The notes beneath the pieces were generated by a model that saw only the letters and a program-made list of their open reading frames with translations, did not search any database and was not told the DNA's origin. Positions 18,611 through 26,923 of a stretch of DNA of 64,000 bases are shown here, one piece after another (position 1 is the first letter of the stretch; each line of letters opens with the position of its first letter). Position numbers and translations under genes: made by a program. Source of the DNA: Brevibacillus panacihumi W25 (GTDB lineage Bacteria > Bacillota > Bacilli > Brevibacillales > Brevibacillaceae); assembly GCF_000503775.1 (NCBI RefSeq), contig NZ_KI629785.1, positions 372,001-436,000 on the forward strand. Direction: 5' to 3'.

Positions 18611-18754
18611 TCACATCAGCACTGGGCCCGTAAAATTTTCAGATGCGCAAAAAATGCTTTCCTGATGTATAGCTGTTGCAAGAAATGGAAAGGAATATGG
18701 ATAGCGACGCATTATTGTCGCTGACAACCGCGGAGAAGACTTACGTTTCCCCAT
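18611..18754 (-). CDS. Possible 47-residue small protein
   Basis: The ATG at 18754 has GGAGG 8 nt upstream and the frame stays open for 47 codons. The product is basic at the N-terminus and otherwise nondescript, and no family is recognised. The good ribosome-binding site is the only support; it may be chance in an intergenic region. Confidence 0.22.
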   Translation of the reverse strand: MGKRKSSPRLSATIMRRYPYSFPFLATAIHQESIFCASENFTGPVLM

Positions 18755-18814
18755 AAGCTCTTCCTCCGGTTTCTCCTCTCCCATAATTGAAAGGTGTTCA
18801 CTTTTGCGCACGTT

Positions 18815-18908
18815 GTGTCTGATAGGAGCATGCCGTGCCGCCTCTGCCCTGTATGGGGCAGAAGTTGAACGCCTGCCTCATCGTCATTTAGCGATGAGGT
18901 ATTTTTTT
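18815..18908 (+). ncRNA. Candidate structured RNA ending in a terminator
   Basis: About 95 nt with a GCATG/TGC element, a 7-bp hairpin TCTGCCC/GGGCAGA (near 18843-18862) and a terminator hairpin, and no downstream gene in the first 50 nt. It could be a small RNA or an attenuator of the gene at 18958. No convincing promoter was found just upstream and no RNA family is recognised. Confidence 0.3.
18876..18908 (+). terminator. Terminator upstream of the 18958 gene
   Basis: CCTCATCG/CGATGAGG, a perfect 8-bp stem with an 8-nt loop, is followed by TATTTTTTT. Confidence 0.8.
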
Positions 18909-18921
18909 GCTATTTAGTCGA

Positions 18922-18928
18922 CATACTA
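18922..18928 (+). promoter_or_regulatory. Sigma-G-like -10 element
   Basis: CATACTA is identical to the forespore sigma-G -10 consensus and lies 30 nt upstream of the small-protein ATG. The sequence 18 bp further upstream is a poor -35, so this is a partial match. Confidence 0.35.
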
Positions 18929-18957
18929 CATACAGCGTAGAAAGGGAGGATTCGCAC

Positions 18958-19101
18958 ATGGCAGAAAAACAACCGTCCAAGCAAAAGCTCGAAGCTTCCA
19001 AAGCCCAATCCGAGGCAGATCGCACGGGGGCCGGGGTGGAGCGCGCACGCGAGATGCAGTCTGCGGCCGACCAGTCGGACATCATAAAGCACGGACAATA
19101 A
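18958..19101 (+). CDS. Small hydrophilic protein (47 residues), possibly forespore-specific
   Basis: AAGGGAGG precedes the ATG at 18958, and a strong terminator follows the stop by 12 nt. The product is made almost only of Gln, Lys, Ala, Glu, Ser and Asp, with no hydrophobic core, as in many small spore proteins. No family is recognised. The sigma-G-like -10 upstream and the Ku gene downstream hint at forespore expression; that is inference. Confidence 0.65.
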   Translation: MAEKQPSKQKLEASKAQSEADRTGAGVERAREMQSAADQSDIIKHGQ

Positions 19102-19113
19102 AAAAATGTAGAG

Positions 19114-19149
19114 GCCAGCCAGCGTCACTTCAAACGCGGCTGGCTTTTT
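19114..19149 (+). terminator. Terminator of the small-protein gene
   Basis: GCCAGCC/GGCTGGC with an inner GCG/CGC extension is followed by TTTTTG. Confidence 0.85.
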
Positions 19150-19231
19150 GTTTGCGTCCTTCATTTCCCTCCCGATTCTGTCTGTTTTCTGCGGATACTA
19201 GCGGTATATACGCTTCATCAGGAGGGATTAG

Positions 19232-20182
19232 ATGCACACGGTATGGAAGGGCTCGATCAGCTTCGGGCTGGTGAATATCCCGATTCGGATGTTTACGGCG
19301 ACCGAAGAACGCGACATCCGTTTTCGCCAGCTGCACAAGGAATGCCATACTCCAATCAAGTACGCTAAAATGTGTCCGCACTGCAATACGGAAGTAGAAG
19401 CTGCAGATATCGTCAGAGGCTTCGAATACGAAAAAGGGCATTTTGTCATCGTCGAAGATTCAGATCTCGAAGCCATCACGCCGGAAACACGCCGCGCGAT
19501 CGAGATTCTGGACTTTGTGGATCTGAAGGAGATCGATCCCGTATACTTCGATAAAAGCTACTTCCTCTCCCCGCAGGAGACAGGCGAAAAGGCGTATTCA
19601 CTGCTTCGAGCTGCTATGGAGCAAACGGGCAAGATCGCGGTTGCCCAGGTTACCATGCGAAACCGGCAAAGCCTGGCGGTGATCCGTCTATACGAACACT
19701 GCATCATGCTGGAGACGATCTATTATCCGGATGAGGTTCGATCCGTGGGCCAGGTCCCCGCTTTGCCTGAAGCAAATGTGGAGCTGGCCGAAAATGAGTT
19801 GAAAATGGCGAGCGAACTGATCAATAACATGACGACTCCATTCGATCCTGCTAAGTATACGGATGAATACCGCAGCCAATTGCAAGCTATGATCGAGAAG
19901 AAGCTGGAGGGCAAAGAAATCGCCACTTCTCCGGCAGCACCTCGTGCGAACGTCATCGATTTGATGCAAGCGCTGAAAGAAAGTCTGGCAGCGACGGGTG
20001 GAGAGGCTGCCGCACCAGTCAAAATGGCGCCAGACCCAACTCCAGAAAAGCCAAAGACAAAACCGAAAAAAGCAGGGACACGTCGAACTGCCCCGGCAGC
20101 CCCTGCGAATCCACCTGCTGCTGCGACGGGAACCACTTCGGGCACCACCAAAACCTTGCGCCGCAAAAAGAAAGCAGACTAG
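19232..20182 (+). CDS. ku: DNA end-binding protein Ku
   Basis: 316-residue bacterial Ku, which encircles double-strand ends and recruits LigD in non-homologous end joining. MHTVWKGSISFGLVNIPIR is the typical start, followed by the bridge/core region with CPHC and the C-terminal minimal LigD-contact area (about 230-256). After it comes a Pro/Ala/Lys-rich basic tail of about 55 residues ending RRKKKAD, likely for DNA binding. AGGAGGGA precedes the ATG. The matching ligase and polymerase are separate genes at 25891-26841 and 31424-32323. B. subtilis Ku is forespore-expressed; no clear sigma-G site is seen here. Confidence 0.95.
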   Translation: MHTVWKGSISFGLVNIPIRMFTATEERDIRFRQLHKECHTPIKYAKMCPHCNTEVEAADIVRGFEYEKGHFVIVEDSDLEAITPETRRAIEILDFVDLKEIDPVYFDKSYFLSPQETGEKAYSLLRAAMEQTGKIAVAQVTMRNRQSLAVIRLYEHCIMLETIYYPDEVRSVGQVPALPEANVELAENELKMASELINNMTTPFDPAKYTDEYRSQLQAMIEKKLEGKEIATSPAAPRANVIDLMQALKESLAATGGEAAAPVKMAPDPTPEKPKTKPKKAGTRRTAPAAPANPPAAATGTTSGTTKTLRRKKKAD

Positions 20183-20202
20183 GTTTCCCTTTATACAGGC
20201 AC

Positions 20203-20230
20203 AAAAAAGCCCGAGACTCTATTCTCGGGC
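20203..20230. terminator. Bidirectional terminator between ku and the CDF transporter
   Basis: GCCCGAGA/TCTCGGGC, 8 bp with a 6-nt loop. On the minus strand it is followed by T6, and its first arm is made by the last codons of the transporter gene. On the plus strand only CCTTTC follows. Confidence 0.8.
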
Positions 20231-21100
20231 CCTTTCATGTTCCGGTTCAATATGGATGTGTACATCGTAAATCTTATGATCACGTCTCATCCGGTCTTCA
20301 ATTTCTTCGGTAATCGTATGGCTTTCGACCACGTTCAGCTCAGGATCGACGTGGACCACGACATCTACCAGCACGCTGCTTCCGTGGTACCGGGCCTTAA
20401 TATCGCTGATTCTTTCCACTCCATTGATGTCGGCGATGGTAGAGCGCAAATCTTCCAGCTTGGACTCCTCGAAGCCATCTGTCAAGCGGTGGACAGTCTC
20501 TCGGAAGATTTCCCACCCCGTTTTGATGATGAGGACTCCGACGACGACTGCTGCCAAAGGGTCCAGCCATTGCAATTGAAATTGTGCGCCGGCAATCCCG
20601 ATGAACGTACCGATACTCACCAGGGCATCGGAGCGATTGTCCTGCGCTGCAGCCCTCAACGCCTGGCTGTTAATTTTCTGTGCTAGTTTCAGGTTGTAGC
20701 GGTATACCCCAAACATGATCACAGAGGTAGCCAAGGCTGTGTAGCCTGCAATCATCCCGGGAGCGACAGGATCGGGGTTGAACATCGAGGGAATCGCTCC
20801 TGTAATCACATCTATCCCTACGTACAGCATAATAAAGGAAGCGACAAGTGCAGCGATCGTCTCTGCCCGAAAATGCCCGTACGGATGATCCCGATCGCGC
20901 GGTTTGCGGGAAATGCGCAACCCGATCAGGACTGCTACGGAGGCAACGACGTCCGTCGTATTGTTCAAACCATCCGCCATCAGGGCAGCGGAGCCAGTCA
21001 AGATCGCAACGCCTATTTTTAATATAGAACAGAACACGTACGCAAAAATACTAATCCACGCCCCGCGTTCTCCTTGCTTTAAATTTGTATACACATCCAC
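20219..21100 (-). CDS. Cation diffusion facilitator family metal exporter
   Basis: 293 residues, six membrane segments and a C-terminal cytosolic ferredoxin-like domain with HIHIEPE. Metal-site motifs are ADGLNNTTDV in TM2, HPYGHFRAE after TM2 and QDNRSDALVS in TM5. The DxxxD-like pattern with Asn and Asp resembles Mn(II)/Zn(II) exporters of the MneP/MneS type, but the metal cannot be fixed from sequence alone. The GTG at 21100 has GAGG 9 nt upstream. Confidence 0.88.
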   Translation of the reverse strand: MDVYTNLKQGERGAWISIFAYVFCSILKIGVAILTGSAALMADGLNNTTDVVASVAVLIGLRISRKPRDRDHPYGHFRAETIAALVASFIMLYVGIDVITGAIPSMFNPDPVAPGMIAGYTALATSVIMFGVYRYNLKLAQKINSQALRAAAQDNRSDALVSIGTFIGIAGAQFQLQWLDPLAAVVVGVLIIKTGWEIFRETVHRLTDGFEESKLEDLRSTIADINGVERISDIKARYHGSSVLVDVVVHVDPELNVVESHTITEEIEDRMRRDHKIYDVHIHIEPEHERARE

Positions 21101-21320
21101 CCGTCATCACCTCTGGCATACTCCAACCTACTTGTGGCAAGAGCCACGTTTTCTGTAGCGACCTTCATCGTAACAGACTGGAATCATGTGGGTCTACAGA
21201 AACAGTTTTAGTCCCCTTCATGAGTATAGGGAGCAGGAAAATATGTTGCATGACAGCAATCTTTTGGCGTGAGTATCACTTTCCAGTGGCACCCTTATAG
21301 GTTACCCGTTTTTTCCCTTT

Positions 21321-21360
21321 GAAAAAAAGAAAATCCTTCCGACGATGTACGGGAAGGATT
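21321..21360. terminator. Terminator of the DUF1904 gene
   Basis: AATCCTTCC/GGAAGGATT is a 9-bp stem with an 11-nt loop. On the minus strand it is followed by TTCTTTTTTTC; on the plus strand by TTTTTC, so it can work both ways. Confidence 0.75.
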
Positions 21361-21370
21361 TTTTCTGGCT

Positions 21371-21709
21371 TTATCTGCCGCTCGATGAAGATATGCTTTG
21401 CAATGGAAGCCCTTCTTTATAATAGAGAGAAGGAGATAGCAAAACAAAAAAGATGTGTGTGTGGGGAAAACCGCGTTCTGCAAGAATGTGGTGGATCATC
21501 GAAGCGATCGCATCATGCTTCTCCTGATCCCTTGCAAACATGTAAATTTCAACCGATAACGGGCTGTTGGTTATGGCTTCTACCTGGAGTGATTCCAGCT
21601 TCACTTTTTCTGGCGCTACTTCAGCAAGTCGCGCGAATTCTTCGCTGATGACGGGAGAAATACCGTGCAGAAAATCGGATTCAAACCCTTTAAATCGAAT
21701 AAAAGGCAA
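21371..21709 (-). CDS. DUF1904 family protein
   Basis: 112 residues resembling the DUF1904 family, small proteins with a tautomerase-like beta-alpha-beta fold: PFIRFKGF at the start, a central SVEIYMFARDQEKHD, and HTHIFFVLLSPSLYY at the end. The likely start is TTG at 21709, with AAGGA 6 nt upstream, giving the family N-terminus MPFIRFKGF. The open frame continues upstream for 43 codons without homology-like sequence. The function is unknown. Confidence 0.65.
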   Translation of the reverse strand: MPFIRFKGFESDFLHGISPVISEEFARLAEVAPEKVKLESLQVEAITNSPLSVEIYMFARDQEKHDAIASMIHHILAERGFPHTHIFFVLLSPSLYYKEGLPLQSISSSSGR

Positions 21710-22132
21710 GATAATTCCTTCTTTCCCAAAGCGGATTAATAAGGCAAACAAAGGCGTTACAAGTCGAGGGGCCATAGCAGAGAATGATTTCCGACGAAAC
21801 GAAGGTGTGGTGGACGTACCACGAATGTCAGAATTCACTCAACCTGCTATAGCCCATTCGAAACGAAGAACATGTAGACACCTTGTCATTTCTTATTTGT
21901 AGTATACCCTCCTTAATTATACATAATCAACCAAAAAGTAAGGAAAAGTGTGCTCCTTTTGAAATCAGGCATGACCAATATAGGTTAGAAACCCCTGGTT
22001 GTCAAATAAAAGAGCTTTCGTCGAGTGTCGCTTACTTTCTTACCCGTGCCTGATTCAAATTCTCGTTTTAGTTCATATTAACATGTAGATATTCGTCGAT
22101 AGCTCCAGCAACTATGAACGGGGACCAGCTAG
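21710..22132. other. 423-nt gap between DUF1904 and the ABC operon
   Basis: It contains a promoter candidate for the minus strand (21901-21930), a short inverted repeat GTGGACGTACCAC near 21810-21823, and an AT-rich stretch up to the ABC operon. No gene or strong structure is seen in 21935-22110. Confidence 0.5.
21901..21930 (-). promoter_or_regulatory. Possible sigma-A promoter toward DUF1904
   Basis: TTGATT (21925-21930) and TATACT (21901-21906) with an 18-bp spacer on the minus strand. It is about 190 nt from the DUF1904 start, so a long leader would be needed. Confidence 0.4.
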
Positions 22133-23295
22133 ATGATTGAAATGAAAAATGTAAACAAATATACTCCGATGGCTTCCATGCCCTTAAAGATATTAATCTT
22201 ACCTTTCGCAAGGGTGAAATTACCGTCTTGATCGGGCCAAGCGGCTGCGGGAAATCTACAACCATGAAATTAATTAATCGTCTTATCACACCGACAAACG
22301 GTACGATTCTTATTAATGAAGAGAATATCGGAAGCATCGATCCGGTCAAGCTGAGACGGAATATCGGTTATGTCATTCAAAGCATCGGGTTGTTCCCGCA
22401 CATGACGATCGGCCGAAATGTAGCCGTCGTGCCCCATCTGAAGAAATGGGAGAAAGACCGGATAAGTAAGCGGGTCGACGAACTGATGGAGATGGTCGGC
22501 CTGTCGCCAGAAACGTATCGCGATCGTTATCCTTCGGAGCTGAGCGGTGGCCAGCAGCAACGTATCGGCGTTATCCGCGCACTGGCGGCCGACCCGGACA
22601 TCATCTTAATGGATGAACCGTTCAGTGCACTGGATCCGATCAGCCGCGAGCAGCTTCAGGACGACGTCATCCGGCTTCAGCAGGAATTGCACAAAACAAT
22701 TGTTTTCGTTACGCATGATATGGATGAAGCACTGAAGATTGCCGACCGGATCGTGATTATGAGGGCAGGCTCGGTTGTTCAGAGCGATACACCTGAGCGT
22801 ATCCTGCGCTACCCGGCCGATGATTTTGTCCGCTCCTTTATCGGCCAACAGAGGCTGGTTCCGGAAAACACGTACGATGTGCCGACCGTCGACGAGGTTA
22901 TGGTCCGTCAACCGGTCACTGTCTATCCGAACCGGGGGCTTGCGGAATCGATCGCGATCATGGAGCGTCGCCGCGTCGATACCTTGTTCGTCACAGACCA
23001 CAAAAGAAATTTGAAGGGCATCGTCTCGATTTTCAACGTCCTTGATCAATACGGTGAAGAGAACATGACTGTGGGCGATGTGATGAAACCGGTGCTGCAC
23101 AGAATCTCCTCCGGTACCCCGCTTCCGCAGGCTGTCGAATTGCTAAATTGGCATCAACTGTCCAACCTTGCCGTCGTGGACGACAAGAATAGATTGATCG
23201 GGCTGATTACAAGGGGCAGCGTCGTCCGCCATCTGGCCGAAGTTTACCCGACAATAACCGAAAGCGTCGACGCTGAACAGGGGGATAACGAATGA
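22133..23295 (+). pseudogene. Betaine/choline-type ABC transporter ATP-binding protein, frameshifted near the start
   Basis: The ATPase core is intact from 22228: GPSGCGKST (Walker A), LSGGQQQRIGV (signature), ILMDEPFSALD (Walker B), THDMDEAL, then two CBS domains (about 240-350), the layout of OpuCA/OpuAA. The natural N-terminus MIEMKNVNK starts at ATG 22133, but a single base is missing near 22160-22162; only in the next frame does the sequence continue as YSDGFHALKDINL. An ATG at 22228 could restart translation but would lose the first beta strands. It is either a decayed gene or a sequencing error. Confidence 0.75.
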
Positions 23296-23951
23296 CCGAT
23301 ATATGGAGCTTCCTTCAGTTGCGCATGCCGGATTTATTGACCGCGCTGCGCGAGCATCTCGTCATTTCGTTTTCCTCCATCTTGCTTGGCAGTCTCATCG
23401 CAATACCCCTCGGCATCGCGCTCGTGTATAACCGTATCCGATGGCTCAATACGATAATCTTTTTCATCGCAAATCTGATGCAGACGGTGCCCAGCCTTGC
23501 ACTGCTTGCCGTTCTTATACCACTGCTCGGCATCGGTATCAAGCCGGCCATACTTGCCCTTTTGCTATATTCAATCATGCCGATACTACGCAATACGTAC
23601 GATGGCTTCCAAGCCGTGGACCGCCATGTGCTTGAATCGGCAAGAGGCATGGGGTACAGTACCATGCAACGCATATTGACCATTCAACTCCCCTTGTCAC
23701 TGCCGTATATCATGTCCGGCATTCGGATTACGACGGTCTATATCATTAGTTGGGCAACGCTGGCGGCACTGATCGGAGCCGGTGGCATCGGTCAGCTTAT
23801 CATCTCGGGTATGGGTGTCAATAAGCCCGAGCTTGTATTCTCCGGAGCGTTAGGAGCCGTCATCCTGGCTTTCATCGTTGACTGGTTGCTTGGTCAACTG
23901 GAGAAATGGCTCCCCGGCAAATTCGGCCGGATGGGAGGTGCGGAAGTATGA
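23292..23951 (+). CDS. ABC transporter permease, OpuC/OsmU type (first)
   Basis: 219 residues, about five or six membrane segments, with the permease EAA-like loop (ESARGMGYSTMQ) that docks to the ATPase, and the family stretch TVPSLALLAVLIPLLGIG. The start overlaps the ATPase stop (ATGA). It belongs to a four-gene operon typical for uptake of glycine betaine, carnitine or choline. Confidence 0.88.
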   Translation: MTDIWSFLQLRMPDLLTALREHLVISFSSILLGSLIAIPLGIALVYNRIRWLNTIIFFIANLMQTVPSLALLAVLIPLLGIGIKPAILALLLYSIMPILRNTYDGFQAVDRHVLESARGMGYSTMQRILTIQLPLSLPYIMSGIRITTVYIISWATLAALIGAGGIGQLIISGMGVNKPELVFSGALGAVILAFIVDWLLGQLEKWLPGKFGRMGGAEV

Positions 23952-24849
23952 AACTTTTGCAAAACGGGAAAGTCGCAATTGTTGCTATATGCCTGCTGAG
24001 CCTAGTCATCGCGCTATCCGGCTGCGGTAAGAACGAAAGAATCGTCATTGGGGCCCAGACCTTCACTGAAGCGAAAATACTCGCAGAGATGTACCGCGCG
24101 CTTATCGAGGAACACTCTGATGCCGATGCAGTAGTTATTCCGGATCTCGCATCAAGCCCGCTCGTTGTTTCTGCCATGAAGCGAGGCGATCTCGACGTCG
24201 CTACCCTGTACAGCGGTGAAATTTTCAACAATCACTTTCCGATCGAAGACACAAGGGATCGCGAAGCCGTGCTGCAGCAAGCCAAAGAAGGGTTCGACCG
24301 GTACTTTGGCTTCAAATGGTTCGATCCGCTCGGTTTCGAGAACACCTATGCCTTCTCGGTTCGCAAGGAGGTCGCAGACCAGAGAGGCTATACGAAAATA
24401 TCAGATGTGGCACCGGATGCTGACAGCATGCGTCTTGGCGTCGATACGACATGGCTGGAGCGCCCTACCGACGGCTATCCAGCCTTTACCAAGCATTACG
24501 GCTTTACGTTCGGCTCGACCTTCCCGATGGAGCTTGCACTCGTATACTCTGCTGTCGCGAACAAGCAAGTAGACATCGTGCTCGCTTATTCGACTGACTC
24601 CCGTTTGAAAGCCTACAATCTCATCACGCTTGAAGACGACAAGCATTTCTTCCCGCCTTTTGACGCATCGACGGTTATGCGCAAGGATACGAAAAATACC
24701 CGGAGGTCGAAGCCGCGCTCTCCGTGTTGATCGGAACACTGGACGTTGACACGATGATTGATTTGAACTATCAGGTGGATATCGAGAAGAAGAGTGAGCG
24801 AGAGGTAGCACTGGCTTATTTAAAAAAAGTCGGCCTTTTGAAGGAGTGA
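23948..24849 (+). pseudogene. Glycine-betaine-type substrate-binding lipoprotein, frameshifted near the C-terminus
   Basis: Starts at ATG 23948 (GGAGG 9 nt upstream, overlapping the permease stop) with signal MKLLQNGKVAIVAICLLSL and lipobox LSGCG. The OpuAC-type domain is recognisable (GAQTFTEAKILAEMY, DVATLYSGEI). The frame breaks around 24685-24692, just after DASTVMRKD. The correct C-terminus, EKYPEVEAALSVL up to LKKVGLLKE, continues in another frame to the TGA at 24847. As read, the protein stops at 24730 with an unrelated tail and lacks about 50 residues of the second lobe. Confidence 0.78.
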
Positions 24850-24856
24850 AAAGTAC

Positions 24857-25558
24857 ATGAATCAGCCCCCATTAACGTTCGCTGATTTTATCGGATACAT
24901 CTCGCGCAATCAGGCGATGCTGTGGGAGTATTTCTTCCAACACATCGTCATGGTGCTCATTGGTGTCGGACTTGCCATTGTCGTAGGGATACCGCTTGGC
25001 ATTCTGTGCAGTCGGAGCAAGGCATTCGCCCGCATCATTCTCGCTTTGACGAATCTGCTGCAGGTAATCCCGAGCCTGGCCATGCTGGTCTTGCTGATGC
25101 TTTGGCTGGGCCTTGGTTCGACCACTGTCACGGTCGGTTTGTTCCTCTATTCGCTTAATCCGGTCGTCCGCAACACATATGTCGGCCTGACACAGGTCCA
25201 TCCCAGCTATGTGGAGGCCGGCCGGGGAGTCGGCATGAGCAGCATCCAGATGCTGTTCCAAGTCCGTCTTCCCCTTTCCATCACCTATATCGTATCGGGG
25301 ATTCGGATCGCCGCCGTGATTGCCGTAGGCGTTGCTGCCATCGCCCCACTCGTCGGAGGCGAAGGACTTGGCAGGGAAATTTACGCAGGCATCAACAACC
25401 AGAACTCGTTGCGCATTTATGCGGGCGCTATACCAGCCGCCCTGCTCGCCATTATTGCCGACATATTGCTCGGTGCCCTGCAGCGAAAAATGAACCTGGA
25501 GAACCGCCGGTCGCGAAAGAGCGATGTCGTGCCGCCCGTGCCGAAGACGCAAGGGTAA
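24857..25558 (+). CDS. ABC transporter permease, OpuC/OsmU type (second)
   Basis: 233 residues, about six membrane segments, with QVIPSLAMLVLLMLWLGLG and the loop EAGRGVGMSSIQM. The C-terminus is basic. It lies 7 nt after the restored end of the binding-protein frame, with AAGGAGTG upstream. It completes an ATPase-permease-binding protein-permease operon; because two other subunits are frameshifted, the transporter may not work. Confidence 0.88.
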   Translation: MNQPPLTFADFIGYISRNQAMLWEYFFQHIVMVLIGVGLAIVVGIPLGILCSRSKAFARIILALTNLLQVIPSLAMLVLLMLWLGLGSTTVTVGLFLYSLNPVVRNTYVGLTQVHPSYVEAGRGVGMSSIQMLFQVRLPLSITYIVSGIRIAAVIAVGVAAIAPLVGGEGLGREIYAGINNQNSLRIYAGAIPAALLAIIADILLGALQRKMNLENRRSRKSDVVPPVPKTQG

Positions 25559-25592
25559 AAGTCTAGCGACTAGAAACCCATCTGTGAGACAA

Positions 25593-25604
25593 ACTACATG
25601 TAGT
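25593..25604. repeat. 12-bp palindrome
   Basis: ACTACATGTAGT is perfectly palindromic and lies 32 nt upstream of the small gene at 25636. It could be an operator; no regulator is suggested by the sequence. Confidence 0.3.
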
Positions 25605-25635
25605 CTACATTTTCTAATACAAGGAGAAATCTGCG

Positions 25636-25800
25636 ATGACGAACAAAAACAAACAGCGAGTGGATAATAAACAATTGGAAGTTATTGGTACTCACGCAGC
25701 AGGGGCATCCGATTTATTTGAAACCAGAAAGGCTTCGGAGGGAGAGACTGTCGATCCTCCCAAGCATCCCGGAGGCGCGGGCTCATCCGGAACTTATTGA
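25636..25800 (+). CDS. Small hydrophilic protein (54 residues), unknown
   Basis: AAGGAG precedes ATG 25636 and the frame ends at TGA 25800. The product has a Lys/Asn/Gln-rich start, an EVIGTHAAGASDLFETRK centre and a Pro/Gly-rich end with no hydrophobic segment. Its composition recalls small spore-associated proteins, but no family is recognised. It converges on the ligase gene with 90 nt between and no obvious terminator. Confidence 0.55.
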   Translation: MTNKNKQRVDNKQLEVIGTHAAGASDLFETRKASEGETVDPPKHPGGAGSSGTY

Positions 25801-25890
25801 AACAGTCATTTGGTAAGCGAGGAAATGTAGTCTTCCCTTTAATGGCGCTTGGATCCGATTCACTTTGCAAATCATTCCCTTACCGAATAG

Positions 25891-26841
25891 CTATTTGGGT
25901 AGCTCCAGAACACATTGGTCAGCAGGGACGTCTACAAATCCTTGTATGCTTGGTTGTCTTAGTGAATGTCCATCTATCCAATCGGCATATTGTATCTTTG
26001 CAGTGATTTCTGGTTGAAGCCACAGTGTATCAGCAGTTCGCGGTGGTTTATTAACAAATGGCATATTTTGTTGTACGAGTGGTCTAATCCGTTCCGTTAG
26101 CTTTCGCCAGTCACTTTGCGTCAGTCTTCCTGTCCCTGCATGCCCGATATACCAGAAGCAACCACTGTTATCGAAGAGACCTAGAAGTATTGAATTCACT
26201 ATGTTATTTCTGAGAGTAACCCCGCCAACTACAGCAATGATATCTCGATAAAATTTTTTCTTCCTCCAACGCGGATCTTTTCCGTTAATCAAGTAAGTGC
26301 TCGACAGGTCTTTCATGATCACTCCTTCCATTCCTTGGGTTTTAATGACTTGGTACAAGCTTTTCGCGTTATCAAAATTCTCGACGAGTTGAACATGGTT
26401 ATTCGGAATGATGATTGTGTTAAGTAGTTCCTGCCGCTCCTTTAACGAGTAAGAAGTTACCCATTGCTTATTCACATACAATACGTCAAAGACCATGTAT
26501 GTAATCGGGACTGCTTTTTGAATCTGAGGCACTTTTTCCATTCGTCGAATTCCGTCTCTTCGCATGACTTCGTAGAAAGAGGGTTTTCCATCCGATCCGA
26601 GAGCGATCACTTCACCATCCAATATCACCGAATCTGCGTTACAGTAGGTGTACACATCGGTGATTTCCGGATAATGGAGAGTCCGCTCATTTTTTCTTCG
26701 GTTAAAGAGCCTACTTTCGTGACCATCGAAGTAGGTAAGAATACGGACACCATCCCACTTTACTTGGCTTACCCATCCGGGACCATCAGGAAATGCGTCA
26801 GTGCTTATCGGTTCAAATGGAACAACCAGGTTTAAGTCCAT
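25891..26841 (-). CDS. Stand-alone ATP-dependent DNA ligase (LigD ligase-domain type)
   Basis: 316 residues. Motif I is QVKWDGVRI, with the adenylated Lys at about 28. Then come FNRRKNE, DGEVIAL (motif III/IIIa region), MEGVIMKDLSSTY (motif IV) and RWRKKKF (motif V). An OB-fold C-terminal domain follows with LGLFDNSGCFWYIGHAGTG, the pattern of LigD ligase domains. It most likely seals ends held by Ku. AAAGGA lies 9 nt upstream of the ATG. It follows gerB by 82 nt on the same strand with no terminator seen, so it may be co-transcribed with the sigma-G ger operon. Confidence 0.9.
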   Translation of the reverse strand: MDLNLVVPFEPISTDAFPDGPGWVSQVKWDGVRILTYFDGHESRLFNRRKNERTLHYPEITDVYTYCNADSVILDGEVIALGSDGKPSFYEVMRRDGIRRMEKVPQIQKAVPITYMVFDVLYVNKQWVTSYSLKERQELLNTIIIPNNHVQLVENFDNAKSLYQVIKTQGMEGVIMKDLSSTYLINGKDPRWRKKKFYRDIIAVVGGVTLRNNIVNSILLGLFDNSGCFWYIGHAGTGRLTQSDWRKLTERIRPLVQQNMPFVNKPPRTADTLWLQPEITAKIQYADWIDGHSLRQPSIQGFVDVPADQCVLELPK

Positions 26842-26923
26842 GTATGCCCGTCCTTTTTTGGATCTATTTTAGTCAAATTTCCTCTGAACAGTTTTATATT
26901 GCTAATCAGTTGTTTTTTCATAC

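Larger units (their letters stand above)
18557..18957. other. 401-nt intergenic region upstream of rsmD
   Basis: It holds the rsmD leader, a weak small-ORF candidate on the minus strand (18611-18754), a short AGCGAC hairpin near 18705-18724, a cluster of hairpins ending in a clear plus-strand terminator (18815-18908), and a sigma-G-like -10 (18922-18928). No conserved protein gene is recognised. Confidence 0.6.

Noticed and set aside
19150-19231. Sigma-G promoter for ku
   Set aside because: GATACTA resembles the -10, but the sequence 17-18 bp upstream does not fit the -35.
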